A stretch of 64,000 nucleotides of DNA from Methylobacterium tardum (GCF_023546765.1 NZ_CP097484.1:124001-188000), one strand, 5' to 3'. Positions 9,699 through 19,004 are shown, counted from the first letter of the stretch. The notes: generated by a model from the sequence alone, not told the origin. Made by a program: numbers and translations.

Positions 9699-11018
9699 AT
9701 GACCGAGACCGTTCCGCCCGTCGCCGATCCGGCCATCCAGGCGCAGCGCGCCCTGCTCGAGGCGATCCTGACGGCCGCAATCCGCGCCGCCCATCCCGAT
9801 CTCGCCCTGCCGCCGCATCTGCCCGCGCCGAGCCCGGGCCGGCTGATCATCCTGGCCGCCGGCAAGGCCGCGGGCAGCATGAGCGACGTGGCGAGCCGGT
9901 TCTATCGGCAGCAGCATGGGCTGGGCGAAGACCGGATCGTCGGCCTCGCTGTGGCGCGTCATGGCTACGGTCAGGAGGCGCCGGGAATCCACATGGTCGA
10001 GGCGGGCCACCCCGTTCCCGACGAAGCCGGCATCGCCGCCACCAAGGAGGCGCTCCGCCTCGCCACGGAGGCCGGCCCGGAGGACGAGGTCCTGGTGCTG
10101 CTCTCGGGCGGCGGCTCGGCCAACTGGATCGCGCCGGCCGGCGACCTGACGCTGATCGAGAAGCAGGCGATCACCCGGGCCATGCTCCGCTCGGGCGCGC
10201 CGATCGGCGAGATCAACACGGTGCGCAAGCACATCTCCCGCATCAAGGGCGGTCGCCTCGCCCTTGCCGCCCGCAACGCCCGACGGATCCTGACCCTGGC
10301 GATCTCGGACGTCCCGTTCGACGATCCGGCGGTGATCGCCTCCGGCCCGACGGTACCGGATCCCTCGACGCTCGCCGACGCCCGCGCCATCTGCGAGAAG
10401 CGCGGCATCCCGCTTCCCGAGGAGGCTGTGCGTCTCCTGAACGATCCGAACAACGAGACGCCGAAGGCCGGCGATCCGGCCTTCGCGCGGGCCGAATACC
10501 GGATCATCGCGCGCCCGATCGATGCCCTGAACGCGGCCGCCGAGGCGGCCCGGGCCGCGGGCTACGAGCCGGTGATGCTGGGCGCCGACCTAGAGGGCGA
10601 AGCCCGGGCGGTCGCGGCCGAGCACGCGGTGGAGGCCAAGCGCCACAAGGCGGCCGGGCGGCGCGTCGCGCTGATCTCGGGCGGCGAACTCACCGTCACG
10701 ATCCGGGGCGAGGGCAACGGCGGTCCGAATCAGGAATACGCGATGGCGCTCGCGGTGGCGCTCGACGGGGAGCCCGGCATTTTCGGGATCAGTGCCGACA
10801 CCGACGGAACCGATGGCGGCCGGGGCCTCGCCACCGACCCGGCGGGCGGTCTGATCGACCCCACCACCCTGGCGCGCGCCAAGGCCGCCGGCCTCGACCC
10901 GGCCGCGATGCTGGAGCAGAACGACTCCACCGCGTTCTTCGCGGCCCTCGGCGACCTCGTGAACCCCGGCCCGACCCGTACCAATGTCAACGACTGTCGC
11001 ATCATTCTCGTCAATTAG
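9699..11018 (+). CDS. gckA: Glycerate 2-kinase (MOFRL family)
   Basis: Phosphorylates D-glycerate with ATP to 2-phosphoglycerate; in Methylobacterium this is the serine-cycle step between hydroxypyruvate reductase and enolase. The 439-residue protein has the N-terminal DUF4147 domain (LIILAAGKAAGSM, then LLSGGGSANW and NTVRKHISRIKGG) and the C-terminal MOFRL domain (ALISGGELTVTI, GGPNQEYAMALA, DTDGTDGG). Older annotations call this family hydroxypyruvate reductase TtuD. The ATG at 9699 is chosen because homology begins there and a GAGAGAGGAG ribosome binding site precedes it. Pyruvate kinase lies just downstream, so both consume or produce lower-glycolytic C3 acids. The symbol is by analogy to M. 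extorquens. Confidence 0.88.
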   Translation: MTETVPPVADPAIQAQRALLEAILTAAIRAAHPDLALPPHLPAPSPGRLIILAAGKAAGSMSDVASRFYRQQHGLGEDRIVGLAVARHGYGQEAPGIHMVEAGHPVPDEAGIAATKEALRLATEAGPEDEVLVLLSGGGSANWIAPAGDLTLIEKQAITRAMLRSGAPIGEINTVRKHISRIKGGRLALAARNARRILTLAISDVPFDDPAVIASGPTVPDPSTLADARAICEKRGIPLPEEAVRLLNDPNNETPKAGDPAFARAEYRIIARPIDALNAAAEAARAAGYEPVMLGADLEGEARAVAAEHAVEAKRHKAAGRRVALISGGELTVTIRGEGNGGPNQEYAMALAVALDGEPGIFGISADTDGTDGGRGLATDPAGGLIDPTTLARAKAAGLDPAAMLEQNDSTAFFAALGDLVNPGPTRTNVNDCRIILVN

Positions 11019-11466
11019 GCGTCGCGTCCCGGCGGCTCAGGTTCTTCCAGCACTCACGGCATGCGGTCTCGCGCTCCTCTGCGCGACCCCGGCGCGAGCG
11101 GACCTGCGCCTGTGCAACCAGACCGGCAGCAAGGTCGGCATCTCGCTGGGCTACCGCGACCCGCAGGGCTGGGTGACGGAGGGCTGGTGGGACCTCGCAC
11201 CGAAAGCCTGCGAGACTCTGCTCAAGGGCGCGCTGGCCGCGCGGTTTTACTACGTCTTCGCGGTCGACTACACGCGCGGCGGCGAGTGGAGCGGGCGCTC
11301 TTTGATGTGTACCCGCGATTCGGAATTCACGATTCGCGGCAACGAGGATTGTCTGGCCCGGGGATACGATCGTAACGGCTTCTTCGAAGTCGATACTGGC
11401 GAGCAGAAGAGCTGGACGATTCAGCTCACCGACCCTAACCGGGCCGACCCACCCGCGAAACCCTGA
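10984..11466 (+). CDS. DUF1036 exported protein
   Basis: A 160-residue protein with a signal peptide (long N-region, hydrophobic LPALTACGLALLCA, cleavage after ARA near residue 39) and a DUF1036 domain: LRLCNQTGSKVGISLGYRD, then GWWDLAPKACETLL, and paired Cys (CNQT, CETL, CTRD, CLAR) that probably form two disulphides. Function is unknown; the family is common in Rhizobiales. The start used overlaps the end of gckA by 35 bases; a later Val start would remove the overlap, so translation coupling or a shorter product are both possible. Confidence 0.82.
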   Translation: MSTTVASFSSIRRRVPAAQVLPALTACGLALLCATPARADLRLCNQTGSKVGISLGYRDPQGWVTEGWWDLAPKACETLLKGALAARFYYVFAVDYTRGGEWSGRSLMCTRDSEFTIRGNEDCLARGYDRNGFFEVDTGEQKSWTIQLTDPNRADPPAKP

Positions 11467-11578
11467 CGTGACGACAGCGCCCTTGACGCTGTCCGGTCTG
11501 GGATGCTCACACCCGCAAAAAGAACAACGACTCGGCAATGCTTGCGGGCTTGCCGTGAAAACATTCGGAGGATGACGC

Positions 11579-13015
11579 TTGAAACGCTCGCGCCGCACGA
11601 AGATTGTTGCCACCCTGGGCCCGGCCTCCGATTCGCCCGAGATGATCGAGCGGCTGTTTCGCGCAGGCGTCGACGTCTTCCGGCTCAACATGAGCCATCT
11701 TCCGCGGGAGAAGCTGCCCGAGAAGGTCGAGGCCATCCGCACGATCGAGCGCGAGGCGAAGCGGCCGATCGGCATCCTGGTCGATCTGCAGGGACCGAAG
11801 CTGCGGCTCGGCACCTTCGCGGAGGGGGCCGCAATGATCGAAACTGGGGCCACCTTCGTGCTGGACGGCGATACGACGCCCGGCGACGCCACCCGGTGTC
11901 ACCTGCCGCATCCCGAGATCCTCGAGGCGCTTGAGCCGGGCCACGCGATCCTGCTCGGCGACGGCAAGTTGCGGCTCTCCGTGGTCGAGACGTCGGAGAA
12001 CCGGGCCGTCACCCGTGTCGAAGTCGGCGGGCGGATCTCGAACCGGAAGGGCGTGTCGCTGCCGCACACCGTGATCCCGGTGCCGGCGATGACCGACAAG
12101 GACCGGGCGGATCTCGATGCCGGGCTGAACGCCGGCGCCGACTGGATCGCCGTGTCTTTCGTCCAGCGGCCCGAGGACGTGGCCGAGGTGAAGAAGGTCT
12201 GCGCCGGGCGCGCCCTGGTCATGGCCAAGATCGAGAAGCCGCAGGCGCTGACGCGCCTCGACGAGATCCTGGAGATCTCCGACGGGCTGATGGTCGCCCG
12301 CGGCGACCTCGGCGTGGAGATGCCGCTCGAGCAGGTGCCGGGCGTGCAGAAGCGCATCACCCGTGGGGCGCGGCGCTACGGCAAGCCCGTCGTCGTGGCC
12401 ACGCAGATGCTCGAATCCATGATCACGGCGCCCGTACCCACGCGCGCCGAGGTCTCGGACGTCGCGACAGCGGTCTACGAGGGCGCGGACGCCGTGATGC
12501 TGTCGGCCGAGAGCGCCTCCGGCGCCCATCCGATCGGCGCCGTGGAGACCATGAACCGCATCGCCGAGCAGGTGGAGCGGGACCAGATCTACTGGTCGAT
12601 CATCCGGGCGCAGAGTGCGACGCCCGACGAGACCGCGGCCGACGCCATTGCAGCCGCCGCGCACCAGATGGTCGATGCCCTGAACCTCGACGCGATCATG
12701 GCGTGGACCAATTCCGGCTCGACGGCCCTGCGCCTCTCCCGTGAGCGCCCGAACGCCACCGTGATCGCCCTGACGCCGCGGCGCGAGACCGCGCGGCGCC
12801 TGGCCCTCGCCTGGGGCACACATCCGATCGTCACCAAGGATGCCAGCGACGTGGACGACATGTCGTTCCGCGCCGCCAAGTTCGCCGTGCGCGAGAAGTT
12901 CGCCGCTGTCGGCGACCGGGTGATCGTGGTGGCGGGCCTGCCGTTCGGCACCCCCGGGGCGACGAATCTCGTGCGGCTCACCTTCATCACCCGCGAGCAC
13001 GCCGAGAAGGCCTGA
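11579..13015 (+). CDS. pyk: Pyruvate kinase
   Basis: Converts phosphoenolpyruvate and ADP to pyruvate and ATP. The 478-residue protein has the full family order: RRTKIVATLGPAS, FRLNMSH, VDLQGPKLRLG, the MAKIEKPQAL active-site lysine, MVARGDLGVEMPLE, QMLESMITAPVPTRAEVSDVA and the C-terminal regulatory domain. It starts with TTG at 11579: GGAGG (11567-11571) sits seven bases upstream and homology begins immediately, whereas the ATG at 11572 is out of frame. It is downstream of gckA and the DUF1036 gene. In a serine-cycle methylotroph pyruvate kinase has to be held back during C1 growth, so a weak TTG start is worth noting. Confidence 0.96.
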   Translation: MKRSRRTKIVATLGPASDSPEMIERLFRAGVDVFRLNMSHLPREKLPEKVEAIRTIEREAKRPIGILVDLQGPKLRLGTFAEGAAMIETGATFVLDGDTTPGDATRCHLPHPEILEALEPGHAILLGDGKLRLSVVETSENRAVTRVEVGGRISNRKGVSLPHTVIPVPAMTDKDRADLDAGLNAGADWIAVSFVQRPEDVAEVKKVCAGRALVMAKIEKPQALTRLDEILEISDGLMVARGDLGVEMPLEQVPGVQKRITRGARRYGKPVVVATQMLESMITAPVPTRAEVSDVATAVYEGADAVMLSAESASGAHPIGAVETMNRIAEQVERDQIYWSIIRAQSATPDETAADAIAAAAHQMVDALNLDAIMAWTNSGSTALRLSRERPNATVIALTPRRETARRLALAWGTHPIVTKDASDVDDMSFRAAKFAVREKFAAVGDRVIVVAGLPFGTPGATNLVRLTFITREHAEKA

Positions 13016-13031
13016 CGAGTCCTTGCGCACC

Positions 13032-13143
13032 GTCATCCCGGGGCCGCGCAGCGGAACCCGGGATCCAGAGCCGCCGACGCGCCAAGGATTCGCGGGGACT
13101 GAGGGTCTGGATTCCGGGCTCGCCTGCGGCGCCCCGGAACGAC
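13032..13143. repeat. REP-like imperfect palindromic element
   Basis: Two arms of about 37 bases, starting GTCATCCCGGGGC and ending GCGCCCCGGAACGAC, are imperfect reverse complements of each other around a central spacer of about 36 bases that contains no gene. The position (between the pyk and hydrolase stops, convergent genes) and structure are typical of dispersed extragenic palindromes. I infer it is one copy of a genome-wide family; only one copy is in this window. Confidence 0.65.
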
Positions 13144-13208
13144 GGCGGAAATCATCGTTCGAGAGTGGCGACCGGTTAGCGGAGGACGGGACCCGATCGG
13201 CCCGCGGT

Positions 13209-14228
13209 TCAGCGGGTCGCGGCCGGCATGGCGCTGACCGATTTCTTCACCTCGCCTGAGAGCCGAACGATCTCCTCGGTCACGCGCTCCGCGGCCACGT
13301 ACTGGAGCATGTGGCCGACCCCTGGAAGCAGCACGAGCCGGGCCCCCGGGATCACCTGCGCCAGCGGCACCGCCTGCGTGTCGCTTCGGACGATCGGGTC
13401 GGCTTCACCGGAGATTACCAGCGTCGGGACGTGGATCGTGCGGTAGCGCGGGCTCTGCGTCGCGAGCGCCGCCGACAGGCCGAGGAGATCCTGCACGTTG
13501 GCGAGCAGCGTCCCCGGCCGCAGAACCAGGTCGGCGCGCGCCAGATCCGGGTAGTCCGGGTTCGCCGCCTGGGGCTGGAACACCCGGCGCGCCGCCTCCG
13601 ACAGGAAATGCTGCGCCAGAGGCGGTCCGATCGTGCGGCTGAGCAGCCAAGCCACCGGCGGCTTCACGGCGAGCTTCCAGTACCAGGGCAGGTCCGGCAT
13701 CCGGTCCGGCATGGGCATTGCCACGGGGGCGGCGAGGGCCAGGGCGGAGACCCGTTCGGGGTGATCGAGGGCCAGGGCCAGGGCCAGGGAGCCGGCCCAG
13801 GAATGGCCGAACACGAGCGCCGGTCCGACGCCCATGCGCGCCAGCGCCTCGGCGATCAGCCGCGCCTGCACCGAGGGGGCGGCGGCCTCGGCACCGGCGA
13901 TCCGGTCGCTCCATCCGAAGCCGGGCCGGTCGAACGCGATGACCCGGAAGCCCTGCGCGGCCAGCCGGCGGCCGATGCCCTCCATCGGGTCCGAGGCATT
14001 GGCCGAGGCGCCATGCAGGAGGACGACCGGCGGGCCGTCTGCCGGCCCGTCCTGGATCGTGGCGAGGCGGCCGCCGGTCACCGCCACGAACGGGCCTGCC
14101 GGGGGATGGGCAGAACCGACCCGGAGGCTGATCGCGAGGCTCGCCAACGCACCGACCGCGAGGACCAGTCCGGCGACCGCGAACGGCAGGGCCAGGATCG
14201 TGAGGAGAACGGCGAACACCCGGGTCAC
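13209..14228 (-). CDS. Alpha/beta hydrolase
   Basis: A 339-residue protein with an N-terminal hydrophobic segment (about residues 5-33) that anchors it in the inner membrane or acts as an uncleaved signal, followed by an alpha/beta-hydrolase fold. Visible elements are the oxyanion-hole VVLLHGASANA, VIAFDRPGFGWSD, the nucleophile elbow GHSWAG (Ser), and the acid/His region ISGEADPIV and GVGHMLQY. Substrate unknown. It overlaps the stop of the upstream TPR gene by four bases (ATGA), so the two form a coupled operon. Confidence 0.88.
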   Translation of the reverse strand: MTRVFAVLLTILALPFAVAGLVLAVGALASLAISLRVGSAHPPAGPFVAVTGGRLATIQDGPADGPPVVLLHGASANASDPMEGIGRRLAAQGFRVIAFDRPGFGWSDRIAGAEAAAPSVQARLIAEALARMGVGPALVFGHSWAGSLALALALDHPERVSALALAAPVAMPMPDRMPDLPWYWKLAVKPPVAWLLSRTIGPPLAQHFLSEAARRVFQPQAANPDYPDLARADLVLRPGTLLANVQDLLGLSAALATQSPRYRTIHVPTLVISGEADPIVRSDTQAVPLAQVIPGARLVLLPGVGHMLQYVAAERVTEEIVRLSGEVKKSVSAMPAATR

Positions 14229-14836
14229 AGGTCGCGGCCGTCGACCTCCGGCGCGAGGCGGTCGATCGCCTCGCCGATCTTGTCCATCTGCGGGTAGAGG
14301 GCACGCGCCCGTCGGAAGGCCGCGAGCGCCCGCGCCTTGTCGTCGTTCGCCTCGTAGATCCGGCCCAGGGCCATCCAGGCCTCGAAATGGCGCGGCTCAA
14401 GTACCAGCGCCCGTTGCAAATCGGCGATGGCGTCGTCCTTGTCGGTCAGAAGCCAGAACACCGTCGCCCGTCGGTTCCAGCCCTCGGACCAGTTGGGCTC
14501 CAGGGCCGTCACCCGGTCCATCAACTCGGCGGCGAGGGCGAAATCGTGGGCGGTCACGGCCTGTCGGGCGCGGTCGGTGAGCAAGTCGGCGGTCGGACTG
14601 CCAGAGCCGGCGAGCCGCCGCTCGATCAGCCGGGCGATGCCCTTGGCCTCCGCGGGATCCTCGCTGGCGCGCAGCCGGGCGAACAGGTCGTCCAGGCTCG
14701 GCGGCTTCGGTGCCGGCTTCGCTTCGGGCGCCCCGCGGGCGGGCCGGTTCGTGTCCGCCGCCGCCAGTGCATTCGTCGCTCCCACGACGAGTGCCGGGAG
14801 ACAGACGAGGGCGACGCGGAGGCGGAGCGGCATCAT
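14225..14836 (-). CDS. Periplasmic TPR-repeat protein
   Basis: A 203-residue exported protein: signal peptide cleaving around NALAAA (residue 26), a Pro/Lys-rich linker, then helical TPR repeats; the clearest pairs are WSEGWNRRATVFWLLTDKDDA and HFEAWMALGRIYEANDD. TPRs mediate protein contacts; a partner cannot be inferred. The stop overlaps the start of the membrane alpha/beta hydrolase, suggesting the two act together in the envelope. Confidence 0.85.
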   Translation of the reverse strand: MMPLRLRVALVCLPALVVGATNALAAADTNRPARGAPEAKPAPKPPSLDDLFARLRASEDPAEAKGIARLIERRLAGSGSPTADLLTDRARQAVTAHDFALAAELMDRVTALEPNWSEGWNRRATVFWLLTDKDDAIADLQRALVLEPRHFEAWMALGRIYEANDDKARALAAFRRARALYPQMDKIGEAIDRLAPEVDGRDL

Positions 14837-14892
14837 CGCGTCAGACTGGGCGCGGTCACTTCGCCCGTCAACGTGCGTTGGTGCCGCGCAAA

Positions 14893-14931
14893 CGAAAGCA
14901 GCCGCGTCCCGGCTGGGCGCGGCTGCTTTCG
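14893..14931 (-). terminator. Terminator hairpin downstream of rpmJ
   Basis: A 14-bp perfect inverted repeat (CGAAAGCAGCCGCG at 14893-14906 and its complement at 14918-14931) separates rpmJ from the next minus-strand gene. On the minus strand it is followed by TTTGCG, a partly U-rich end, so it probably terminates rpmJ transcription. Confidence 0.65.
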
Positions 14932-14968
14932 ATGCGACGAAGCTGGCTTGAGGCCGGCCGATTCGTCC

Positions 14969-15094
14969 TCAGCCCTGGCGGGCCTTGAAGCGCTTCTGGG
15001 TCTTGTTGATCACGTAGACCCGGCCCTTGCGGCGCACGAGCTGGTTGTCGCGGTGGCGGCCACGCAGGGACTTGAGGGAGTTGCGGATCTTCAT
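14969..15094 (-). CDS. rpmJ: 50S ribosomal protein L36, zinc-free form
   Basis: A 41-residue, very basic protein of the large ribosomal subunit, [19 protein letters not shown] followed by [17 protein letters not shown]. It lacks the four zinc-binding residues of C+ L36 proteins, so it is the Cys-less (C-) form, usual in alphaproteobacteria. Single-gene unit with its own terminator at 14893-14931. Confidence 0.95.
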   Translation of the reverse strand: MKIRNSLKSLRGRHRDNQLVRRKGRVYVINKTQKRFKARQG

Positions 15095-15256
15095 GGGTCT
15101 CTCGAGCCCGGAGGGCCGTCCATCTGTAGGGTGTCGGGAACGTGGTCACGAGGCAGGACGCGCAGTCGCGTCCGGCGATCACGGCACACGCATCGCGGAA
15201 TGGCGTCGCCTTATCAGGATTCGCCCCCGCTAGGCAAGGCGTCGCAGGGCGGGGAA

Positions 15257-15963
15257 TCAGTGGATGCTGTCGAGGTTCGGCACCGGCGGCGCGCTCACGA
15301 GCTGCCGTCCGATCTCATGCAGCAGCGCCTCCAGCAGCGGCTTCAGCCGTTCGAAGCCCACCCGGGGCAGGCCGGCCTCCGCCGAAGAGAACAGGGCCAG
15401 CGCGAGTTCGGCCACCCGGTCGAGCCCCCCACCGAGGCGTCGGTCACGCTGAAGGCGGCCTCATCCAGGAATCCGTCGCGGCTGCTCTCGGTGACGTCGA
15501 TGACGATCCCGCGCGCCTCGCTCACGACCCCATCTTCGTTCTGGCCGAAGCGGCCACGCGCCAGAACCCACCGGACGTCGCCCGGCTCCGGAACGGTCCG
15601 GTACTGCGCGATGTAGAGCCCGCCGTTGCGGCGAAGGTCATCGACCAATGTGCCGATGCGCCGCTGATCCTCCGGGTGGATCCGATCCAGGAACAGCGCG
15701 AAGGTCGCGCCACGGTCGCCGCGGGCCTGCGGGACGCCCAGCATCGACGCCGCGGCGGCGTCGCAGCGCAGGACGTCGTCCGCGATGTGCCATTCCCAGG
15801 TGCCGACATCCGACGCCGCCAGCGCCCGCGCCACGCTCGCGCTGCCGCGCCGCTTCGTCCGTGCGTCGACGGCCACGGGCTTGATCTCCGATCCTGGTCC
15901 AAGGTGCTGACCCGACAGGGCAAGCTTGGTCGACACAATACCGGCGCGTCGGCGACGGCACAA
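15257..15963 (-). pseudogene. PAS-domain protein, frameshifted
   Basis: A single PAS domain (PAS_3-like: VGTWEWHIADDVLRCDAAAA, then FLDRIHPEDQRR, YRTVPEPGDVRWVLARGR, IDVTESSR) fills the first 170 residues; no output domain such as a kinase or GGDEF follows. The frame breaks at a run of six C at 15425-15430 on the plus strand, where one base appears missing; the other frame continues LDRVAELALALFSSAEAG and ends at 15257 with VPNLDSIH, giving about 235 residues. A start at the GTG near 15870 is an alternative. Likely a stand-alone sensory domain in signalling. Confidence 0.7.
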
Positions 15964-16011
15964 CGCCGCGGCAGGCTGGTCTGTGGCAATCCGGCCCGTT
16001 CCTGTGGCAGC

Positions 16012-16584
16012 TCAGGCGCGCGCGTAACCTCCGGTCAGCTGTCCTTTGGCGAGCACGTGACCCTGCATCGCCGCGATCAGCGCACCACGGCCCGCTTCGT
16101 CGGCCAGATGAAGCGGCTGCCGCAGGGCATAGATCTGAAAGACGTAGTCGTGCCGTCCGTGCCCGCTCGGCGGATCCGGGGGCAGCCATTCGGGACGCAG
16201 GAAGCTGTTCCGGCCCAACCGGTGCGCGTCACCCGGGCGGCCGGGACTTGGCAATGCGCCTTCATCGAGGCCCGCGGGCTCGGGCGGAAGATCCCAGGCG
16301 ATGAGGTGGACCAGCGGCTGCGGCGTGGGACTGCCGGCATCCTCGACGAGCACGACCAGGGCGGCGGTGCCGGGCGGCAGGCCGGTCCAGGCCAGCGGCG
16401 GGGAGACACCCGCGCCGTCAGCGGTGAACCGGGCCGGCATGTCCGCCCCATCGGCGAAGGCAGGACTCGTCGGCGTGAGCGTCTCCGGGACGTCGGCGAA
16501 GGCCGCGTGAGAAGCCGTCTTCTCCCGGCCGGCCTTCAGGCCCGACAGGGCCCCGCCAATTACGCTGGGTATCTTCTCGAGCAT
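16012..16584 (-). CDS. YbhB/YbcL family PEBP-like protein
   Basis: A 190-residue phosphatidylethanolamine-binding-protein family member (the YbhB/YbcL 'Raf kinase inhibitor-like' group). Visible signatures are SPAFADGADMPARFTADG with GVSPPLAW, then LVVLVEDAGSPTPQPLVHLIAWDLPP, where the ligand pocket Asp, Pro and His lie, and GRHDYVFQIYAL. The N-terminal 30 residues are an extension without clear signal peptide. Function is unknown in bacteria. The next gene on the strand is ubiG, 46 bases upstream. Confidence 0.9.
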   Translation of the reverse strand: MLEKIPSVIGGALSGLKAGREKTASHAAFADVPETLTPTSPAFADGADMPARFTADGAGVSPPLAWTGLPPGTAALVVLVEDAGSPTPQPLVHLIAWDLPPEPAGLDEGALPSPGRPGDAHRLGRNSFLRPEWLPPDPPSGHGRHDYVFQIYALRQPLHLADEAGRGALIAAMQGHVLAKGQLTGGYARA

Positions 16585-16630
16585 CGCCGGTCCCTCCGCC
16601 GCCGACTCAACGGCGCGCGGCTCATCCGGT

Positions 16631-17392
16631 TCAGCCCCGATGCACGGCCGCGACCATATAGTTCACCGCCGTATCCCGCCCGGTGCGCCAGCCGTCGGTG
16701 AGCGGATTGTAGACCACGCCGACCGTGTCAGTGACGGCGAGGCCGCCCGCCCGGATCGCCCGGCCGAGCTCGTCCGGCGTCACGAACTTCTCCCAATCGT
16801 GCGTGCCGCGGGGGAGCCAGCCGAGCACGTATTCGGCTCCGACGATCGCCAGCGCGAAGGAGCGCATCGTCCGGTTGAGGGTCGCGGCGAAGAGCATTCC
16901 GCCGGGCTTCACGGCGGAACAGGCGGTGCGCACGAAGGCGGGCATGTCCGAGACGTGCTCCACGACCTCCATGATCAGCACGGCATCGAAGCTGCGACCG
17001 GCAGCGACCACGGACTCGATCGTCTCGCCGCGGTAATCGACCGGCACGCCGGCCGCTTCGGCATGCGCCCGGGCCACCGCGATGTTCTGCTCCGCGGGAT
17101 CGAGGCCCGTCACCGTGGCGCCCAGCCGCGCCAGCGGCTCCGACAGAACGCCGCCGCCGCAGCCGACATCGCAGATCGTGAGCCCGTCCAGAGGGAAGGG
17201 CGCCTGCGGATCGCGGCCATGATGCCGGCAGAGTGCGTCGCGAATGTAAGCGAGCCGCACCGGGTTGAACCGGTGCAGGACCCGCATCGGACCGGATTCG
17301 TCCCACCAGGTCGCCGCGAGGGCGTCGAAGCGCGCGACCTCGCCGCGGTCGACGAAGCCGTCCGAGGGGTGGTCCGTGGCTGGCCTGTCCAT
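16631..17392 (-). CDS. ubiG: Ubiquinone 3-O-methyltransferase
   Basis: SAM-dependent O-methyltransferase acting on both hydroxylated rings of ubiquinone biosynthesis (3-polyprenyl-catechol and demethylubiquinol). The 253-residue protein has the family N-terminus EVARFDALAATWWDESGPMR (FxALAxxWWDxxGxxxxLH), the SAM motif ICDVGCGGGVLSEPLARLGA, then MEVVEHVSDMPAF and FAATLNRTMRSF. The start is the ATG at 17392 (MDRPATDHP), not the longer open frame to 17557. It is placed opposite lysC with a 190-base divergent spacer. Confidence 0.94.
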   Translation of the reverse strand: MDRPATDHPSDGFVDRGEVARFDALAATWWDESGPMRVLHRFNPVRLAYIRDALCRHHGRDPQAPFPLDGLTICDVGCGGGVLSEPLARLGATVTGLDPAEQNIAVARAHAEAAGVPVDYRGETIESVVAAGRSFDAVLIMEVVEHVSDMPAFVRTACSAVKPGGMLFAATLNRTMRSFALAIVGAEYVLGWLPRGTHDWEKFVTPDELGRAIRAGGLAVTDTVGVVYNPLTDGWRTGRDTAVNYMVAAVHRG

Positions 17393-17580
17393 GGGTGATC
17401 CGTTCGAGAGGTTCTGCCGCGCCTTAGCACGCGGGCGCGCTGGAAGTCGCCGCGGCGCGCGGGCGCCATGCTTGGCAGGTTGTTGACACTCTACCGAGCC
17501 GCTTGTACCCGCCGGGCACCGTCCGGGCCGGGCTGAAGCGCTCCGTCCAGTCGCCACCGGGAACCCGCGATCAAGAGACC

Positions 17581-18816
17581 ATGCCCCGTCTGGTGATGAA
17601 ATTCGGCGGCACGTCCGTCGCCACCGTCGACCGCATCCGCAACGTGGCGCGCCACGTCGCCCGCGAGGTGGCGGCCGGCTACGACGTTGCGGTGATCGTG
17701 TCCGCCATGTCGGGCAAGACCAACGAGCTGGTCGACTGGGTGAAGGACGCCAACCCGCTCTACGACCCGCGCGAGTACGATGCCGTCGTCGCCTCGGGTG
17801 AGCTCGTCACCGCGGGCCTCCTGGCGATCGCGCTCCAGAAGGACGGGATCAAGGCCCGCTCCTGGCAGGGCTGGCAGATTCCCGTGATCACCTCGGACGC
17901 GCACGGCTCGGCGCGCATCGCCGAGATTGACCCGAAGAACCTCGCGGCGGGGTTCGCCCAGGGCGAGGTGGCGGTGATCGCCGGCTTCCAGGGGATCCAC
18001 GCCGAGACCGGCCGGGTCACCACCCTCGGGCGCGGCGGATCGGACACCTCGGCGGTGGCCGTGGCGGCCGCGATCGGCGCCGAGCGCTGCGACATCTACA
18101 CCGATGTCGACGGGGTCTACACGACCGATCCGCGCATCGTGCCGAAGGCCCGACGCATGGAGCGGGTGACCTTCGAAGAGATGCTAGAGATGGCCTCGCT
18201 GGGGGCCAAGGTGCTGCAGGTCCGCTCGGTGGAACTCGCCATGGTCCACCGTGTGCCGACCACGGTCCGGTCCTCCTTCGATCCGCCGGACGCCGCGCGT
18301 CCGGGCACCCTCATCTGCGACGAGGACGACATCGTGGAACAGCAGATCATCACCGGGATCGCCTTCTCCCGGGACGAGGCGCAGATCACCCTGCGCAAGG
18401 TCAAGGACAGCCCCGGCGTGGCCGCGGCGATCTTCGGCCCCCTCGCCGACGCGAACATCAACGTCGACATGATCATCCAGACCGTGTCCGGCGATCAGTC
18501 GACCACCGACATGACCTTCACGGTGCCGGCCTCCGAGTACCAGCGCTCCCGCGCGATCCTCGGCGAGGCCCGCACGCAGATCGGCTACGCGCAGATCGAG
18601 GGTGCCACCGACGTCGTGAAGGTGTCGGCGATCGGCGTGGGGATGCGCAGCCACGCGGGCGTCGCCGCGAAGGCCTTCCGCGCTCTCGCCGAGAAGGGAA
18701 TCAACATCCGCGCGATCACGACGTCGGAGATCAAGTTCTCCGTGCTGATCGATGCTGCCTATACGGAGCTTGCCGTTCGCACGCTTCACTCGCTATACGG
18801 CCTCGATCAGGCCTGA
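17581..18816 (+). CDS. lysC: Aspartate kinase
   Basis: Phosphorylates aspartate, the first committed step to lysine, threonine, methionine and diaminopimelate. The 411-residue protein has the kinase domain from MKFGGTSVATVDRI, the nucleotide site GRGGSDTSAVAVAA, and two C-terminal ACT domains (GVAAAIFGPLADANINVDMI and GVAAKAFRALAEKGINIRAI), which bind end-product amino acids. The start at 17581 is where homology begins. Feedback by lysine and/or threonine is expected from the ACT domains. The pathway partner asd is at 4759. Confidence 0.96.
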   Translation: MPRLVMKFGGTSVATVDRIRNVARHVAREVAAGYDVAVIVSAMSGKTNELVDWVKDANPLYDPREYDAVVASGELVTAGLLAIALQKDGIKARSWQGWQIPVITSDAHGSARIAEIDPKNLAAGFAQGEVAVIAGFQGIHAETGRVTTLGRGGSDTSAVAVAAAIGAERCDIYTDVDGVYTTDPRIVPKARRMERVTFEEMLEMASLGAKVLQVRSVELAMVHRVPTTVRSSFDPPDAARPGTLICDEDDIVEQQIITGIAFSRDEAQITLRKVKDSPGVAAAIFGPLADANINVDMIIQTVSGDQSTTDMTFTVPASEYQRSRAILGEARTQIGYAQIEGATDVVKVSAIGVGMRSHAGVAAKAFRALAEKGINIRAITTSEIKFSVLIDAAYTELAVRTLHSLYGLDQA

Positions 18817-19004
18817 ACCTAGACGACGCGGTTTCGAGCGGGTCGCGCGGTTTGAACTGAACAGTCACGGGCCGGTCCGCGGGATCCAGAGCGCCTCTGG
18901 GCCCAGCGGCACGGTCCATCCGGCGCCGGCCGTCCCGAACTTGGCGCCAAGGTTGCAGGGTGGTCGACGCCAAGGCCACTCACCAACGCTGGAACGACGA
19001 ACCG

